Source of the DNA: Mesorhizobium sp. GbtcB19
GTDB taxonomy: Bacteria > Pseudomonadota > Alphaproteobacteria > Rhizobiales > Rhizobiaceae
Reading direction: 5' to 3'
Length of the DNA: 64,000 nucleotides
Assembly (NCBI RefSeq): GCF_019091085.1
Contig: NZ_JAGXJY010000006.1
Location: 1 to 64,000 of the forward strand
Shown here: one piece after another, positions 26,648 through 34,516 of the stretch
How positions within the stretch are numbered: position 1 is the stretch's first letter
How the letters are laid out: each line of letters begins with the position of its first letter
Program-made: the position numbers and the translations under genes
The notes under the pieces: model-generated
Told to the model about the DNA's origin: nothing
The model's database searches: none
What the model saw: only the letters and a program-made list of their open reading frames with translations

Positions 26648-27974
26648 AGAAGCCGTTCTTCCCCGGTATCCAGTTGGTGCCGGCCAAAGGCACGCCGGCC
26701 ATGGCGGCGGCTTCGATCGAGAGCGCGACGAGATCCTCGGGCTCGAGATTGTGCAGGCTGTTCTTGCCGCAGGCGCGGGCAATGGTTTGGGCTTCGAGCG
26801 TCATCACCTTGAGGTAGTTCGCCAGCCGCCGCCCGGCCGCGATCGGATCGACCCGCTTCATCAATTCGGGGTCCTGCGTGGTGATGCCGGCCGGGTCGCG
26901 GCCCTCGTGCCAGTCGTCATAGGCGCCGGCGGTGCTGCCCAGCGCGTTGTACTCCGCCTCCCAGCGCGGATCGTTGTCGCCGAGCGCGACCAGCGCCGCC
27001 GTGCCGATCGACACCGCGTCGACGCCGAGCGCCAGCGCCTTGGCGACGTCGGCGCCGTTACGGATGCCGCCGGAGACGATGAGCTGCACCTTGCGGTGCA
27101 TGCCGAGGTCCTGCAGCGCCTGCACCGCCGGCCTGATGCAGGCAAGCGTCGGCTGACCGACATTCTCGATGAACACTTCCTGCGTCGCGGCCGTGCCGCC
27201 CTGCATGCCGTCGACCACCACGACGTCGGCGCCGGCCTTCACCGCGAGCGCCGTGTCGTAATAGGGCCGCGCACCGCCGACCTTGACGTAGATCGGCTTT
27301 TCCCAGTCGGTGATCTCGCGCAGCTCGAGGATCTTGATCTCGAGATCGTCGGGCCCGGTCCAGTCGGGATGGCGCGAGGCCGAGCGTTGGTCGATGCCCT
27401 TGGGCAGCGTGCGCATCTCGGCGACGCGGTCGGAAATCTTCTGGCCGAGCAGCATGCCGCCGCCGCCCGGCTTGGCGCCCTGGCCGACCACCACTTCGAT
27501 GGCGTCGGCGCGGCGCAGGTCGCGCGGGTTCATGCCGTAGCGCGACGGCAGGTACTGATAGACCAGCTGCTTGGAATGGCCGCGCTCTTCCTCGGTCATG
27601 CCGCCGTCGCCGGTGGTGGTCGAGGTGCCGGACAGCGTCGCGCCGCGCCCCAGGGCTTCCTTGGCCGGGCCGGACAGCGACCCGAAGCTCATGCCGGCGA
27701 TGGTGATCGGGATCTTCAGCTCGATCGGCTTCTTGGCATGGCGCGAGCCGAGCACCACCGAGGTGTCGCAACGCTCGCGATAGCCTTCCAGCGGATAGCG
27801 CGAGATCGAGGCGCCGAGGAAAAGCAGGTCGTCGAAATGCGGCAGCTTGCGCTTGGCGCCGGCGCCGCGGATGTCATAGATGCCGGTCGCGGCCGCGCGG
27901 CGGATTTCGGAAAGCGTGTAGTCGTCGAAGGTCGCGGATTTGCGCGGCGTCGTCGGCGGGTTGCGGTAGGTCAT
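26646..27974 (-). CDS. mgsC: N-methylglutamate synthase subunit C (FMN-binding glutamate synthase domain)
   Basis: A 442-residue protein equivalent to the central and FMN-binding domain of glutamate synthase large subunit (GlxD type). The barrel signature is seen in GADVVVVDGMQGGTAAT and SGGIRNGADVAKALALG. In MgsABC it carries out the synthase step, converting gamma-glutamylmethylamide plus 2-oxoglutarate towards N-methylglutamate. It starts six bases after mgsB. Length agrees with GlxD proteins. Ordinary glutamate synthase is excluded because the three domains are encoded separately and sit beside gmaS and mgd. Confidence 0.87.
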   Translation of the reverse strand: MTYRNPPTTPRKSATFDDYTLSEIRRAAATGIYDIRGAGAKRKLPHFDDLLFLGASISRYPLEGYRERCDTSVVLGSRHAKKPIELKIPITIAGMSFGSLSGPAKEALGRGATLSGTSTTTGDGGMTEEERGHSKQLVYQYLPSRYGMNPRDLRRADAIEVVVGQGAKPGGGGMLLGQKISDRVAEMRTLPKGIDQRSASRHPDWTGPDDLEIKILELREITDWEKPIYVKVGGARPYYDTALAVKAGADVVVVDGMQGGTAATQEVFIENVGQPTLACIRPAVQALQDLGMHRKVQLIVSGGIRNGADVAKALALGVDAVSIGTAALVALGDNDPRWEAEYNALGSTAGAYDDWHEGRDPAGITTQDPELMKRVDPIAAGRRLANYLKVMTLEAQTIARACGKNSLHNLEPEDLVALSIEAAAMAGVPLAGTNWIPGKNGF

Positions 27975-27980
27975 CTTGCC

Positions 27981-28712
27981 TCAATACGCGTCGGCGTTAT
28001 CGATGTTGAAATTGTAGAGCTTGCGGGCCGAGCCATAGCGCTTGAACTCCGACGCCTTGACGCCGGTGACGCCGGCCTTGTCGAGCAGGCCCTGCACCAA
28101 CTCCAAATGCTCCGGCCGCATCTCCTTGGCGATGCAGTCGGCGCCGAGGCTTTCGACCTTGCCGCGCACGAAGAGCCGCGCCTCGTAGATGGAATCGCCC
28201 AGCGCATCGCCGGCGTCGCCCAGCACCACCAGGTTGCCGGACTGCGCCATGAAGGCCGACATGTGGCCGATATTGCCGTGCACGACGATGTCGATGCCCT
28301 TCATCGAAATGCCACAGCGCGACGAGGCGTTGCCCTCGATGACCAGCAGACCGCCGCGGCCGGTGGCGCCGGCATATTGGCTGGCGTCGCCCTTGATGAC
28401 GATCGACCCCGACATCATGTTCTCGCCGACACCCGGACCGGCCGAGCCATGCACGGTGATCGTGGCGCCGTCATTCATGCCGGCGCAGTAGTAGCCGACG
28501 CTGCCGCGCACATCGATCGAGACCGGCTGGTCGACGCCGACGGCGACGGAATGGCTGCCCTTCGGGTGGAGCACTTCCCAGGCGGTCTCGTTCGAGCCGG
28601 GCGTGAGCTTATGCAGCGCCTGGTTCAACTCGCGCAGCGAATGCTGCGAGAGGTCGAACACCCTCGCATGGCCCTGATCGCGCTCGGCTTTCGACATTGT
28701 GTTTGCCGGCAT
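27981..28712 (-). CDS. mgsB: N-methylglutamate synthase subunit B (GlxC-like GXGXG domain)
   Basis: A 243-residue protein built on the right-handed beta-helix that forms the C-terminal domain of glutamate synthase. The repeated Gly pattern is clear in IDVRGSVGYYCAGMNDGATI and DIVVHGNIGHMSAFMAQSG. It is the structural GlxC-type subunit of MgsABC. The ATG at 28712 lies four bases after the mgsA stop, with GGGAG at the end of mgsA as ribosome-binding site; a longer frame into mgsA is not supported. Confidence 0.86.
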   Translation of the reverse strand: MPANTMSKAERDQGHARVFDLSQHSLRELNQALHKLTPGSNETAWEVLHPKGSHSVAVGVDQPVSIDVRGSVGYYCAGMNDGATITVHGSAGPGVGENMMSGSIVIKGDASQYAGATGRGGLLVIEGNASSRCGISMKGIDIVVHGNIGHMSAFMAQSGNLVVLGDAGDALGDSIYEARLFVRGKVESLGADCIAKEMRPEHLELVQGLLDKAGVTGVKASEFKRYGSARKLYNFNIDNADAY

Positions 28713-28716
28713 CGGC

Positions 28717-29613
28717 TCAATGCTCCCAGAAATAAACGGTTGCGGGCTCCGGCTCCCAGACCCGCGCATTGTCGATGCCGGGCAGTTTGGTCAGCGCGCG
28801 ATATTCCGAGCCGAAGGCGACATACTGGTCGGTCTCGGCCATCACGGCCGGCTTGCAGGCGATCGGGTCGCGCACCACGCCGAAACCGTTCTTGGTGCCG
28901 ACGACGAAGGTGAAGAAGCCGTCGAGGTCGGAGAGCGTGCCTTCCAGCGCCTCGCCCAGATTCTTGCCATGCGCCATCCGGTTGGAGAGGTAGGCAGCCG
29001 CCACTTCGGTGTCGTTCTCGGTCTCGAACTTCATGCCGTCGCGCACCAGCTCGCGCCGCACATTGTTGTGATTGGACAGCGAGCCATTGTGCACCAGGCA
29101 CTGGTCGGCGCCGGTCGAGAACGGATGCGCGCCCATGGTGGTGACCGCCGATTCGGTCGCCATGCGGGTGTGGCCGATGCCATGGGTGCCGGTCATGGAG
29201 CGCACGTCGAAGCGGTCGACGACGGCTTCGGGCAGCCCAACTTCCTTGTAGATTTCCACCGCCTCGCCAGCGCCCATGATGCGGATGTCGGGCCGCAGCG
29301 TCTGCAGCGCCTCACGCGCCGTGTCGACCTTGTCAGGCGTGGTCCTGATCACCGCATGCGTGGACTTCACGGCAACGCTTACCGGCGCGCCGATTGCCTT
29401 GGCGAGTTCGGCGTCCAGGCCGCGGAAGTCGCGGTCGGGCTTCGGCGACTGCACTGTGATCTTGGCCTCATTGCCCGTCGCGGCGCCATAGATGGCGATG
29501 CCGGCGCTGTCCGGGCCTCGGTCGGTGAGGCAGATCAGCATCTCCGACAGCATCGCGCCGAGCTTCGGCTCCAGCGCCTTGTCCTTCAGGAAAAGTCCAA
29601 CAATTCCGCACAT
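28717..29613 (-). CDS. mgsA: N-methylglutamate synthase subunit A (class II glutamine amidotransferase)
   Basis: A 298-residue N-terminal-nucleophile amidotransferase. It begins MCGIVGLFLKD, so Cys2 becomes the catalytic residue once the methionine is removed. Further hallmarks are GIGHTRMATES and VHNGSLSNHNNVRRELV. In MgsABC this subunit hydrolyses gamma-glutamylmethylamide and channels methylamine, instead of ammonia, to the synthase subunit. GGAGG precedes the start. It follows the 109-residue membrane protein gene by 86 bases, in which a weak motif copy (GAAAGAAATTTTC, 29681-29693) is seen, so an internal promoter is possible. Confidence 0.87.
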   Translation of the reverse strand: MCGIVGLFLKDKALEPKLGAMLSEMLICLTDRGPDSAGIAIYGAATGNEAKITVQSPKPDRDFRGLDAELAKAIGAPVSVAVKSTHAVIRTTPDKVDTAREALQTLRPDIRIMGAGEAVEIYKEVGLPEAVVDRFDVRSMTGTHGIGHTRMATESAVTTMGAHPFSTGADQCLVHNGSLSNHNNVRRELVRDGMKFETENDTEVAAAYLSNRMAHGKNLGEALEGTLSDLDGFFTFVVGTKNGFGVVRDPIACKPAVMAETDQYVAFGSEYRALTKLPGIDNARVWEPEPATVYFWEH

Positions 29614-29699
29614 GTCAGCCTCCGACGTTTTCTGGCTCTCAAAATGATGTACCGAATGAGTTTGCCGAATTCAATGGTATGAAAGAAATTTTCCTGTCG

Positions 29700-30029
29700 T
29701 TATATGTTAGACGGCGCATTGCCCTCGGCACTATCACCGCCCGGACGCGCCTTGTGAACCCAGATCGCATGGCGGATGCGCGCGATCCGGTAGGCGTCGA
29801 GGATCGACAGCGCATAGATCAGGAAGCCACCGGCATGGCGGCCGATGAAGCCGGCGTCGGCTGGCGCCAGCTTGGTCGTTACCCAGCCAAGGATCACCAT
29901 GAAGAACAGGAACTGCAGGCCGCGCACCGGCACGCCGAGCATGACATGGCCGCTTGCCGGCAAGACGATCGCCGCGCCGAGCACGAGATACGGATTGGCT
30001 GGGGGAGAGGAAGCTGGTCCGTCGGTCAT
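29700..30029 (-). CDS. Small polytopic membrane protein of unknown function
   Basis: A 109-residue protein with two or three hydrophobic segments (YLVLGAAIVLPASGHVML, FLFFMVILGWVTTKL and GGFLIYALSILDAYRIARI) and a charged C-terminus. The pattern G-H followed by G-x-x-x-RGL and a final ILDAYRIAR is reminiscent of small TM2-like membrane proteins, but no family is claimed. Its start codon overlaps the stop of the 229-residue gene as ATGA, so the two are translationally coupled and probably work together. It sits between the permease genes and mgsA, which points to transport or amine handling. Confidence 0.75.
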   Translation of the reverse strand: MTDGPASSPPANPYLVLGAAIVLPASGHVMLGVPVRGLQFLFFMVILGWVTTKLAPADAGFIGRHAGGFLIYALSILDAYRIARIRHAIWVHKARPGGDSAEGNAPSNI

Positions 30030-30715
30030 GCTGCCTGCCTTTCGCGCCGGTTGATGGCTTCGCGAAGGCCCGACGCCGCCTCGAGCAGGCGTTCGACCAC
30101 AGCGGGGTCGATCCCGGCATCGCCGAACGCGGCCTGCCGGAACACACCGTAACGAGCACGCTCGGCCTCGGCCAGAAGCCAGACGATGCGCACGCCCTTC
30201 GGCGTGATCAGCAATTCCTTGGCGCGGCCTTCCGCGAAGATACCGGTATGCGCGGCGATCAGGTCCTGCGGAAAGGCGACGCCCTTGCGGTCGGTGCGCA
30301 GCACCGCTTCGGCCGGCAGGCCGAGAACCTTGGGCAGGATGTGGGGCAGATGATCGAAGTTGGAAAATGTCGTTGCCGAATTCGGCCGCATCATCATGTC
30401 GAAAATTCCAGGCACCGCGACCGGCTCGGTGATCGAAACGCTAAGCCAGCGTGTCGGTAGTTTTCGCGTCGCCAGCGTGTCGACGATGGTGCGGACCTGA
30501 ACGCGCTGACCGTTCCAGGAACCGGCCCAGGTGACGACGCCGGCCGTGCCGTCGGAAATGTCGGCGGCATCGGGAACGACGCTGCGAACGCTGGCCAGAT
30601 CGGCGGCCAAAGCTGCCTTCGCTTTGTTGCGGCTGGCGCGGGCTAGCCACGCAACATGGGCGACGACGGCCAATGCGATCGCCCCGGTAAGCAGTACTGA
30701 CGCCAGTTCTGACAT
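30026..30715 (-). CDS. Membrane-anchored protein of unknown function
   Basis: A 229-residue protein with one N-terminal transmembrane helix (VLLTGAIALAVVAHVAWLAR) followed by a soluble, probably cytoplasmic, domain. Notable are the stretch GVVTWAGSWNGQRVQVRTIVDT and a C-terminal helical segment. No known family was recognised. It starts 46 bases downstream of the permease stop, across a hairpin, and overlaps the 109-residue gene. Its conserved placement in a catabolic operon is the only functional clue. Confidence 0.72.
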   Translation of the reverse strand: MSELASVLLTGAIALAVVAHVAWLARASRNKAKAALAADLASVRSVVPDAADISDGTAGVVTWAGSWNGQRVQVRTIVDTLATRKLPTRWLSVSITEPVAVPGIFDMMMRPNSATTFSNFDHLPHILPKVLGLPAEAVLRTDRKGVAFPQDLIAAHTGIFAEGRAKELLITPKGVRIVWLLAEAERARYGVFRQAAFGDAGIDPAVVERLLEAASGLREAINRRERQAA

Positions 30716-30728
30716 CTCGACACGCCAC

Positions 30729-30751
30729 GGCCCGTCGTCAACAGACGGGCC
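30729..30751 (-). terminator. Intra-operon hairpin after the permease gene
   Basis: GGCCCGTC (30729-30736) pairs perfectly with GACGGGCC (30744-30751). There is no T-tract, so it is more likely a partial attenuator or an mRNA 3' end stabiliser that separates the permease message from the downstream genes. Confidence 0.4.
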
Positions 30752-30761
30752 TTCACTCCAC

Positions 30762-32168
30762 TCAATAACCCTGCGGCTTCGGCCACGGCATGGAGAACTG
30801 ATCTCCGCGCCGTACGAACTTGTAGCGGTAGAAGTGGAACCATAGCGAAATCAGGAAATAGAACACGGTCATCGCGATCAGCTGTGAGCCGAAGCCGAGG
30901 AAGATGGCGAAGAACGTCACCATGCACAGGCAGAACAGCACGATCGCCGGCAGCGGATGGAAGGGGTGCGTATAGCCGCGACGGATCGTGCCCAGCGGCC
31001 ACTTCTTGCGGAACATCATGATGTTGATGCTCATGAAGGTGTATTGCAGCACGCCCGACAGGATCGAGAATGTGATCGCCTGGTTGAGGTCGGCAATGAA
31101 GGCGAAGGCCAGCGCGATCGGCAGCAGGAATAGGATCGAGCGATAAGGCGTGCGGTATTTCGGATGCACCGCCGAGAACCAGCTCGGCAGGTAGCGGTCG
31201 CGGCCGAGCGAGAACCAGGCGCGCGCCGCGTCGTTGATGCAGCCATTGGCCGAGGCAAGCGCCGCCAGCAGCGTCGCGATGAAGAGCAGGTTCTCAAGCA
31301 GCGGGCTGCCCGTCAATTTGCCGGCATCCCACAGCGGATAGTAGGTGATGCCGAGATACTCCCAGGGCATCAGCGAGGCGCAGACATACCAGGTCATGGC
31401 AGCGGCGATCAAAAGCGTGATCATGCCGGCCATGGTGCCGTAGGGCAGGGAGCGCGCCGGTGAGCGCACTTCCTCGGCGGCCTGGGTCGTGCCCTCGATG
31501 CCGAGATAATACCAGATGCCGAACTGGAAGGCGGCGATCACGCCGATCCAGCCATAGGGCAGCGCGTTGCCGGGGGTGACGAGTTCGTTGAGCTTCAGCA
31601 CCGCGCCTTGCGTCCACGGGCTGACCGAGAAGAACAGGATGACGATCGAGACATAGGCGATCGCGGTGATGACGAAGTTGACGTTGAGCGTCATCAGCAC
31701 GCCGCGATAGTTGAGCCAGGCGAGCACCACGATGGTGGCTGCGATGAAGGAGTTGTGCGTCAGCCCTTCGACGCCGGCCTTGGCGACGATGGTGTCGCCG
31801 AGCAGGATCGCGTCGGACACTTCGAGCATGGTGTAGGCAAACACCAGGAACAGCGCGACGTTGAAGGCCATCAGCGGGCCGACGATGTGCTTGGCCTGCG
31901 CGTATTGGCCGCCGGCGGCGGCGACGGTGGACGTCACCTCCGAGTCGATCATGGCGACCGAGGTGTAAAGCAGTCCGACGATCCAGCAGACGATCAGCGC
32001 GGCGAGCGCGCCGCCCTTGTCGGCCGAGAAATTCCAGCCGGTGAACTCGCCGACCAGCACGATGCCGACGCCGAGCGCCCAGACATGGGCCGGGCCGAGC
32101 ACCCGCAGCAGCGAGACCCTGTCGCCGTCGATTGTCGTGGTTTGTGCCGTTTCAACCGCAGCCGTCAT
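30762..32168 (-). CDS. APC-superfamily permease heading the N-methylglutamate operon
   Basis: A 468-residue, roughly 12-helix transporter. The N-terminal half shows GIVLVGEFTGWNFSADKGG and a consensus helix GIEGTTQAAEEVRSPARSLP, close in style to ethanolamine- and amino-acid-type APC permeases. The ATG at 32168 follows GGGGA; an in-frame GTG four codons earlier is less likely. It is the fourth gene of a unit that begins with three small membrane proteins and continues into mgsABC-gmaS-mgdABCD. Import of mono-, di- or trimethylamine, or of gamma-glutamylmethylamide, is a contextual inference. Confidence 0.85.
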   Translation of the reverse strand: MTAAVETAQTTTIDGDRVSLLRVLGPAHVWALGVGIVLVGEFTGWNFSADKGGALAALIVCWIVGLLYTSVAMIDSEVTSTVAAAGGQYAQAKHIVGPLMAFNVALFLVFAYTMLEVSDAILLGDTIVAKAGVEGLTHNSFIAATIVVLAWLNYRGVLMTLNVNFVITAIAYVSIVILFFSVSPWTQGAVLKLNELVTPGNALPYGWIGVIAAFQFGIWYYLGIEGTTQAAEEVRSPARSLPYGTMAGMITLLIAAAMTWYVCASLMPWEYLGITYYPLWDAGKLTGSPLLENLLFIATLLAALASANGCINDAARAWFSLGRDRYLPSWFSAVHPKYRTPYRSILFLLPIALAFAFIADLNQAITFSILSGVLQYTFMSINIMMFRKKWPLGTIRRGYTHPFHPLPAIVLFCLCMVTFFAIFLGFGSQLIAMTVFYFLISLWFHFYRYKFVRRGDQFSMPWPKPQGY

Positions 32169-32180
32169 GTCAATCCCCAC

Positions 32181-32342
32181 TCAGATCCGGTGCTTTTCGG
32201 ATACGGCTTCAAGCTCGCCTTCGCGCGAGGAGGTCAGCACGTCCTCGGAATAGGTCGTGTCGACCTTGAACCAGTCGTAGAGCATCCACAGCGCGAGTAC
32301 GACCGAGATGCCCCAGCAAACATAAGACAGTCCCATCCACAT
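32181..32342 (-). CDS. 53-residue single-helix membrane protein, probable permease accessory subunit
   Basis: A short reading frame of 53 codons. It starts MWMGLSYVCWGISVVLALWM, one transmembrane helix, and ends in a charged cytoplasmic tail with many Asp/Glu residues. GGGGA lies at a suitable distance before the ATG, and the gene fits exactly between the 125-residue gene and the permease with a 12-base gap to the permease. Size, topology and position recall the small accessory proteins encoded next to some symporters. Function is unproven. Confidence 0.65.
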   Translation of the reverse strand: MWMGLSYVCWGISVVLALWMLYDWFKVDTTYSEDVLTSSREGELEAVSEKHRI

Positions 32343-32378
32343 GATGTTTTCCCCGGACTCTTTGTCGTCGTCGAAGGT

Positions 32379-32756
32379 CTATTTGTCGTCGAACTTCTCG
32401 TTGATGACCTCGCGATATTCCTTGTCGGAGGCCCGGAACAGGAAGACGAAATAGGCGATCAGCACGATCGCCATGATGATCAGCGTCGGCCAGTCGATGA
32501 CGTAATGGAAGCGGTTCTGGATGATGTCATGCGCCGTCTCCGGCGTGTAGCCGAGCTTCTCCCAGATCGAGGCCATGGTGGCGTTCTGGCCGAGCGCGTC
32601 CCAGGTCTTGGCGTCGAGCGGGTCGATCGACTTCGCCGCTCCGGCGAGGCCGAGCTTCAGCGGCAGCCACAGCGCCACGAAGATAGCGACCACCACGACC
32701 GCGATGTCGAAGACCTGTCCGGCCTTGCTCTGCTCCGGCGGTGTATAGCGGGCCAT
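32379..32756 (-). CDS. Two-helix membrane protein, probable permease-associated
   Basis: A 125-residue protein with transmembrane segments at about residues 17-38 (IAVVVVAIFVALWLPLKLG) and 89-108 (TLIIMAIVLIAYFVFLFRA), separated by a 50-residue loop that contains LDAKTWDALGQNATMASIWE and TPETAHDIIQNRFHYV. The C-terminus is charged (DKEYREVINEKFDDK). GGGAG precedes the start. It follows the 95-residue gene by 11 bases. No family was recognised; the arrangement suggests a subunit of the transporter complex. Confidence 0.72.
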   Translation of the reverse strand: MARYTPPEQSKAGQVFDIAVVVVAIFVALWLPLKLGLAGAAKSIDPLDAKTWDALGQNATMASIWEKLGYTPETAHDIIQNRFHYVIDWPTLIIMAIVLIAYFVFLFRASDKEYREVINEKFDDK

Positions 32757-32767
32757 GGTTTCTCCCT

Positions 32768-33055
32768 TCAGGATTGACGGTTGCGGGCCGCGTCGGCGTT
32801 CTTGATGTCGAGCCCGTAGATGAAGTCCTTGTCTTCCTTGTAGTGGTTGAGCATGGCGAGGATGGCGGCGGTGTTGAAGATCAGCACCGCGGCGGCCGCG
32901 ACCGCCACCACGAGCTTGATCCCGCCGTCAGGGATGTAGGACCATGTCATCAGGAGGACGAAGAGGATCGTTGCCCACAGGCACACGATCAGGAGCACGG
33001 AACCACGCACGTCGGAACGATACAGCGCTTCGACGCGCTGCTGCAGGTCGGACAT
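32768..33055 (-). CDS. Two-helix membrane protein, first gene of the permease operon
   Basis: A 95-residue protein with two hydrophobic helices (VLLIVCLWATILFVLLMTW and VVAVAAAAVLIFNTAAILAM) flanked by charged ends, MSDLQQRVEALYRSD at the front and NHYKEDKDFIYGLD after helix two. AAGGGG precedes the ATG. A strong copy of the locus motif lies 61 bases upstream. It is divergent from dmmD. Function unknown; with the 125- and 53-residue proteins it forms a compact membrane module ahead of the permease. Confidence 0.72.
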   Translation of the reverse strand: MSDLQQRVEALYRSDVRGSVLLIVCLWATILFVLLMTWSYIPDGGIKLVVAVAAAAVLIFNTAAILAMLNHYKEDKDFIYGLDIKNADAARNRQS

Positions 33056-33116
33056 CGGTTTTTCCCCTTCTGGCGACGTCCGGCCCTGAGATCGACCGGG
33101 CGTCCACTCTTTCTAG

Positions 33117-33136
33117 AGAGTGAAATTTTTTTCATA
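33117..33136. promoter_or_regulatory. Locus motif upstream of the permease/mgs/gma/mgd operon
   Basis: AGAGTGAAATTTTTTTCATA matches the sites upstream of tmm, tdm and dmmD. Next to it CACTCT (33105-33110) and AGAGTG (33117-33122) form six-base inverted arms. It lies 61 bases before the first operon gene, in the same divergent region as the dmmD copy. Confidence 0.55.
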
Positions 33137-33215
33137 AATTCCGACCGATCTTCGAAATTGTCAAGCCGCATTTACGCGTCGTAAACCGTTTGTTCCCAGT
33201 CAAGAAATTTGCCTG

Positions 33216-33235
33216 ACAATGAAATTATTTGCTTC
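33216..33235. promoter_or_regulatory. Locus motif upstream of dmmD
   Basis: ACAATGAAATTATTTGCTTC lies 106 bases before the dmmD start, and is preceded by TTTGCC as in the tdm copy. The 286-base divergent region 33056-33341 therefore holds two motif copies, one facing each transcription unit. Confidence 0.5.
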
Positions 33236-33341
33236 AAGGGGATTGCGGCGCCTCGCCGTTTGCGGTCAATATTCAGCCAAGCTCCGCCACCAAGCAGGAG
33301 CAGGGAACAGCAACGACTTAAATTGCACGGAGGACGATCGG

Positions 33342-34475
33342 ATGACGGCATCCTGGAGATTCTCGACCCTGGCGGATCGCCATCGCGCGCTCGGCTCGAA
33401 ACTCGAGGACTGGAGCGGCATGGGCACCGCCTGGACCTATGACAAGGATGCCGACGAGGAATATGTCGCGATCCGCACCAAGGCCGGGCTGATGGATGTC
33501 TCCGGCCTGAAGAAGGTCCACATCACCGGGCCGCATGCCTCGCACCTCATCGATCTGGCCACGACGCGCGACGTGGAAAAGATCTATCCCGGCAAGTCGG
33601 CCTATGCCTGCATGCTGAACGAGGCCGGCAAATTCACCGACGACTGCATCCTCTATCGCATCAGCCCGAACTCCTGGATGGTCGTGCACGGCTCCGGCAC
33701 CGGCCATGAGGAGTTGCAGCGCGCTGCCATGGGGCGTGACGTGTCGCTGCGCTTCGACGACAATCTGCATGACCTGTCGCTGCAGGGCCCGACCGCGGTC
33801 GACTATCTCGCCAGGCATGTGCCTGGCATCCGCGACCTCAACTACTTCCACCACATGCACACGCAGCTCTTCGGTTTCCCGGTGATGATCTCGCGCACCG
33901 GCTACACCGGCGAGCGCGGCTACGAGATCTTCTGCCGCGGCCAGGACGCCGGCGCGATCTGGGATCGGATTCTGGAAGAGGGCAAAAGCGCCGGCATCAT
34001 TCCGTGCCGCTTCACCACGCTCGACATGCTGCGCGTCGAGAGCTACCTGCTCTTCTATCCGTACGATAATTCGCAAAAATATCCGTTCGAGAACGAAGGC
34101 CCCGGCGACACGCTGTGGGAGCTCGGCCTCGACTTCACCGTCAGTCCTGGCAAGACCGGATTCCGCGGCGCCGAGGAACATTACCGGCTGATGGGCAAGG
34201 AGCGCTTCAAGATCTATGGCGTGCTGCTCGACGGCAAGGAGCCGGCCGATGAGGGCGCGCCCGTCTATCGCGACGGCAAGAAGGTGGGTGTGGTCACCTG
34301 CGCCATGTATTCGCCGCTGGTCGAGAAATCGATGGGCATCGCCCGCCTCGATGTCGACTGCGCCGTCAAGGATACCAAGCTCGAGATCCGCAACAGAAGC
34401 GGTTCCATCAAGGCGACGGCGCAGCCACTGCCGTTCGATGACCCGAAGAAGGCCAAGCGCACCGCCAAGGGTTGA
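33342..34475 (+). CDS. dmmD: GcvT-like protein of the dimethylamine monooxygenase operon
   Basis: A 377-residue aminomethyltransferase-fold protein. Signature segments are RTKAGLMDVSGLKKVHITGP, SRTGYTGERGYEIFCRGQ and the terminal barrel VGVVTCAMYSPLVEKSMGIA. In dmmDABC operons this gene comes first, and it probably passes the formaldehyde from dimethylamine oxidation to tetrahydrofolate. The ATG at 33342 is preceded by GGAGG; an open frame to 33219 runs across the motif site and is rejected. It is followed by dmmA after 41 bases. Confidence 0.85.
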   Translation: MTASWRFSTLADRHRALGSKLEDWSGMGTAWTYDKDADEEYVAIRTKAGLMDVSGLKKVHITGPHASHLIDLATTRDVEKIYPGKSAYACMLNEAGKFTDDCILYRISPNSWMVVHGSGTGHEELQRAAMGRDVSLRFDDNLHDLSLQGPTAVDYLARHVPGIRDLNYFHHMHTQLFGFPVMISRTGYTGERGYEIFCRGQDAGAIWDRILEEGKSAGIIPCRFTTLDMLRVESYLLFYPYDNSQKYPFENEGPGDTLWELGLDFTVSPGKTGFRGAEEHYRLMGKERFKIYGVLLDGKEPADEGAPVYRDGKKVGVVTCAMYSPLVEKSMGIARLDVDCAVKDTKLEIRNRSGSIKATAQPLPFDDPKKAKRTAKG

Positions 34476-34516
34476 GGCATTATCCGCAGCGAGGGGGTTC
34501 GAGGCACTAAGAGAGA

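Noticed and set aside
26595..28913. Open frame of 772 codons antisense to mgsB and mgsC
   Set aside because: Mirrors conserved glutamate-synthase domains; no start signal or domain.
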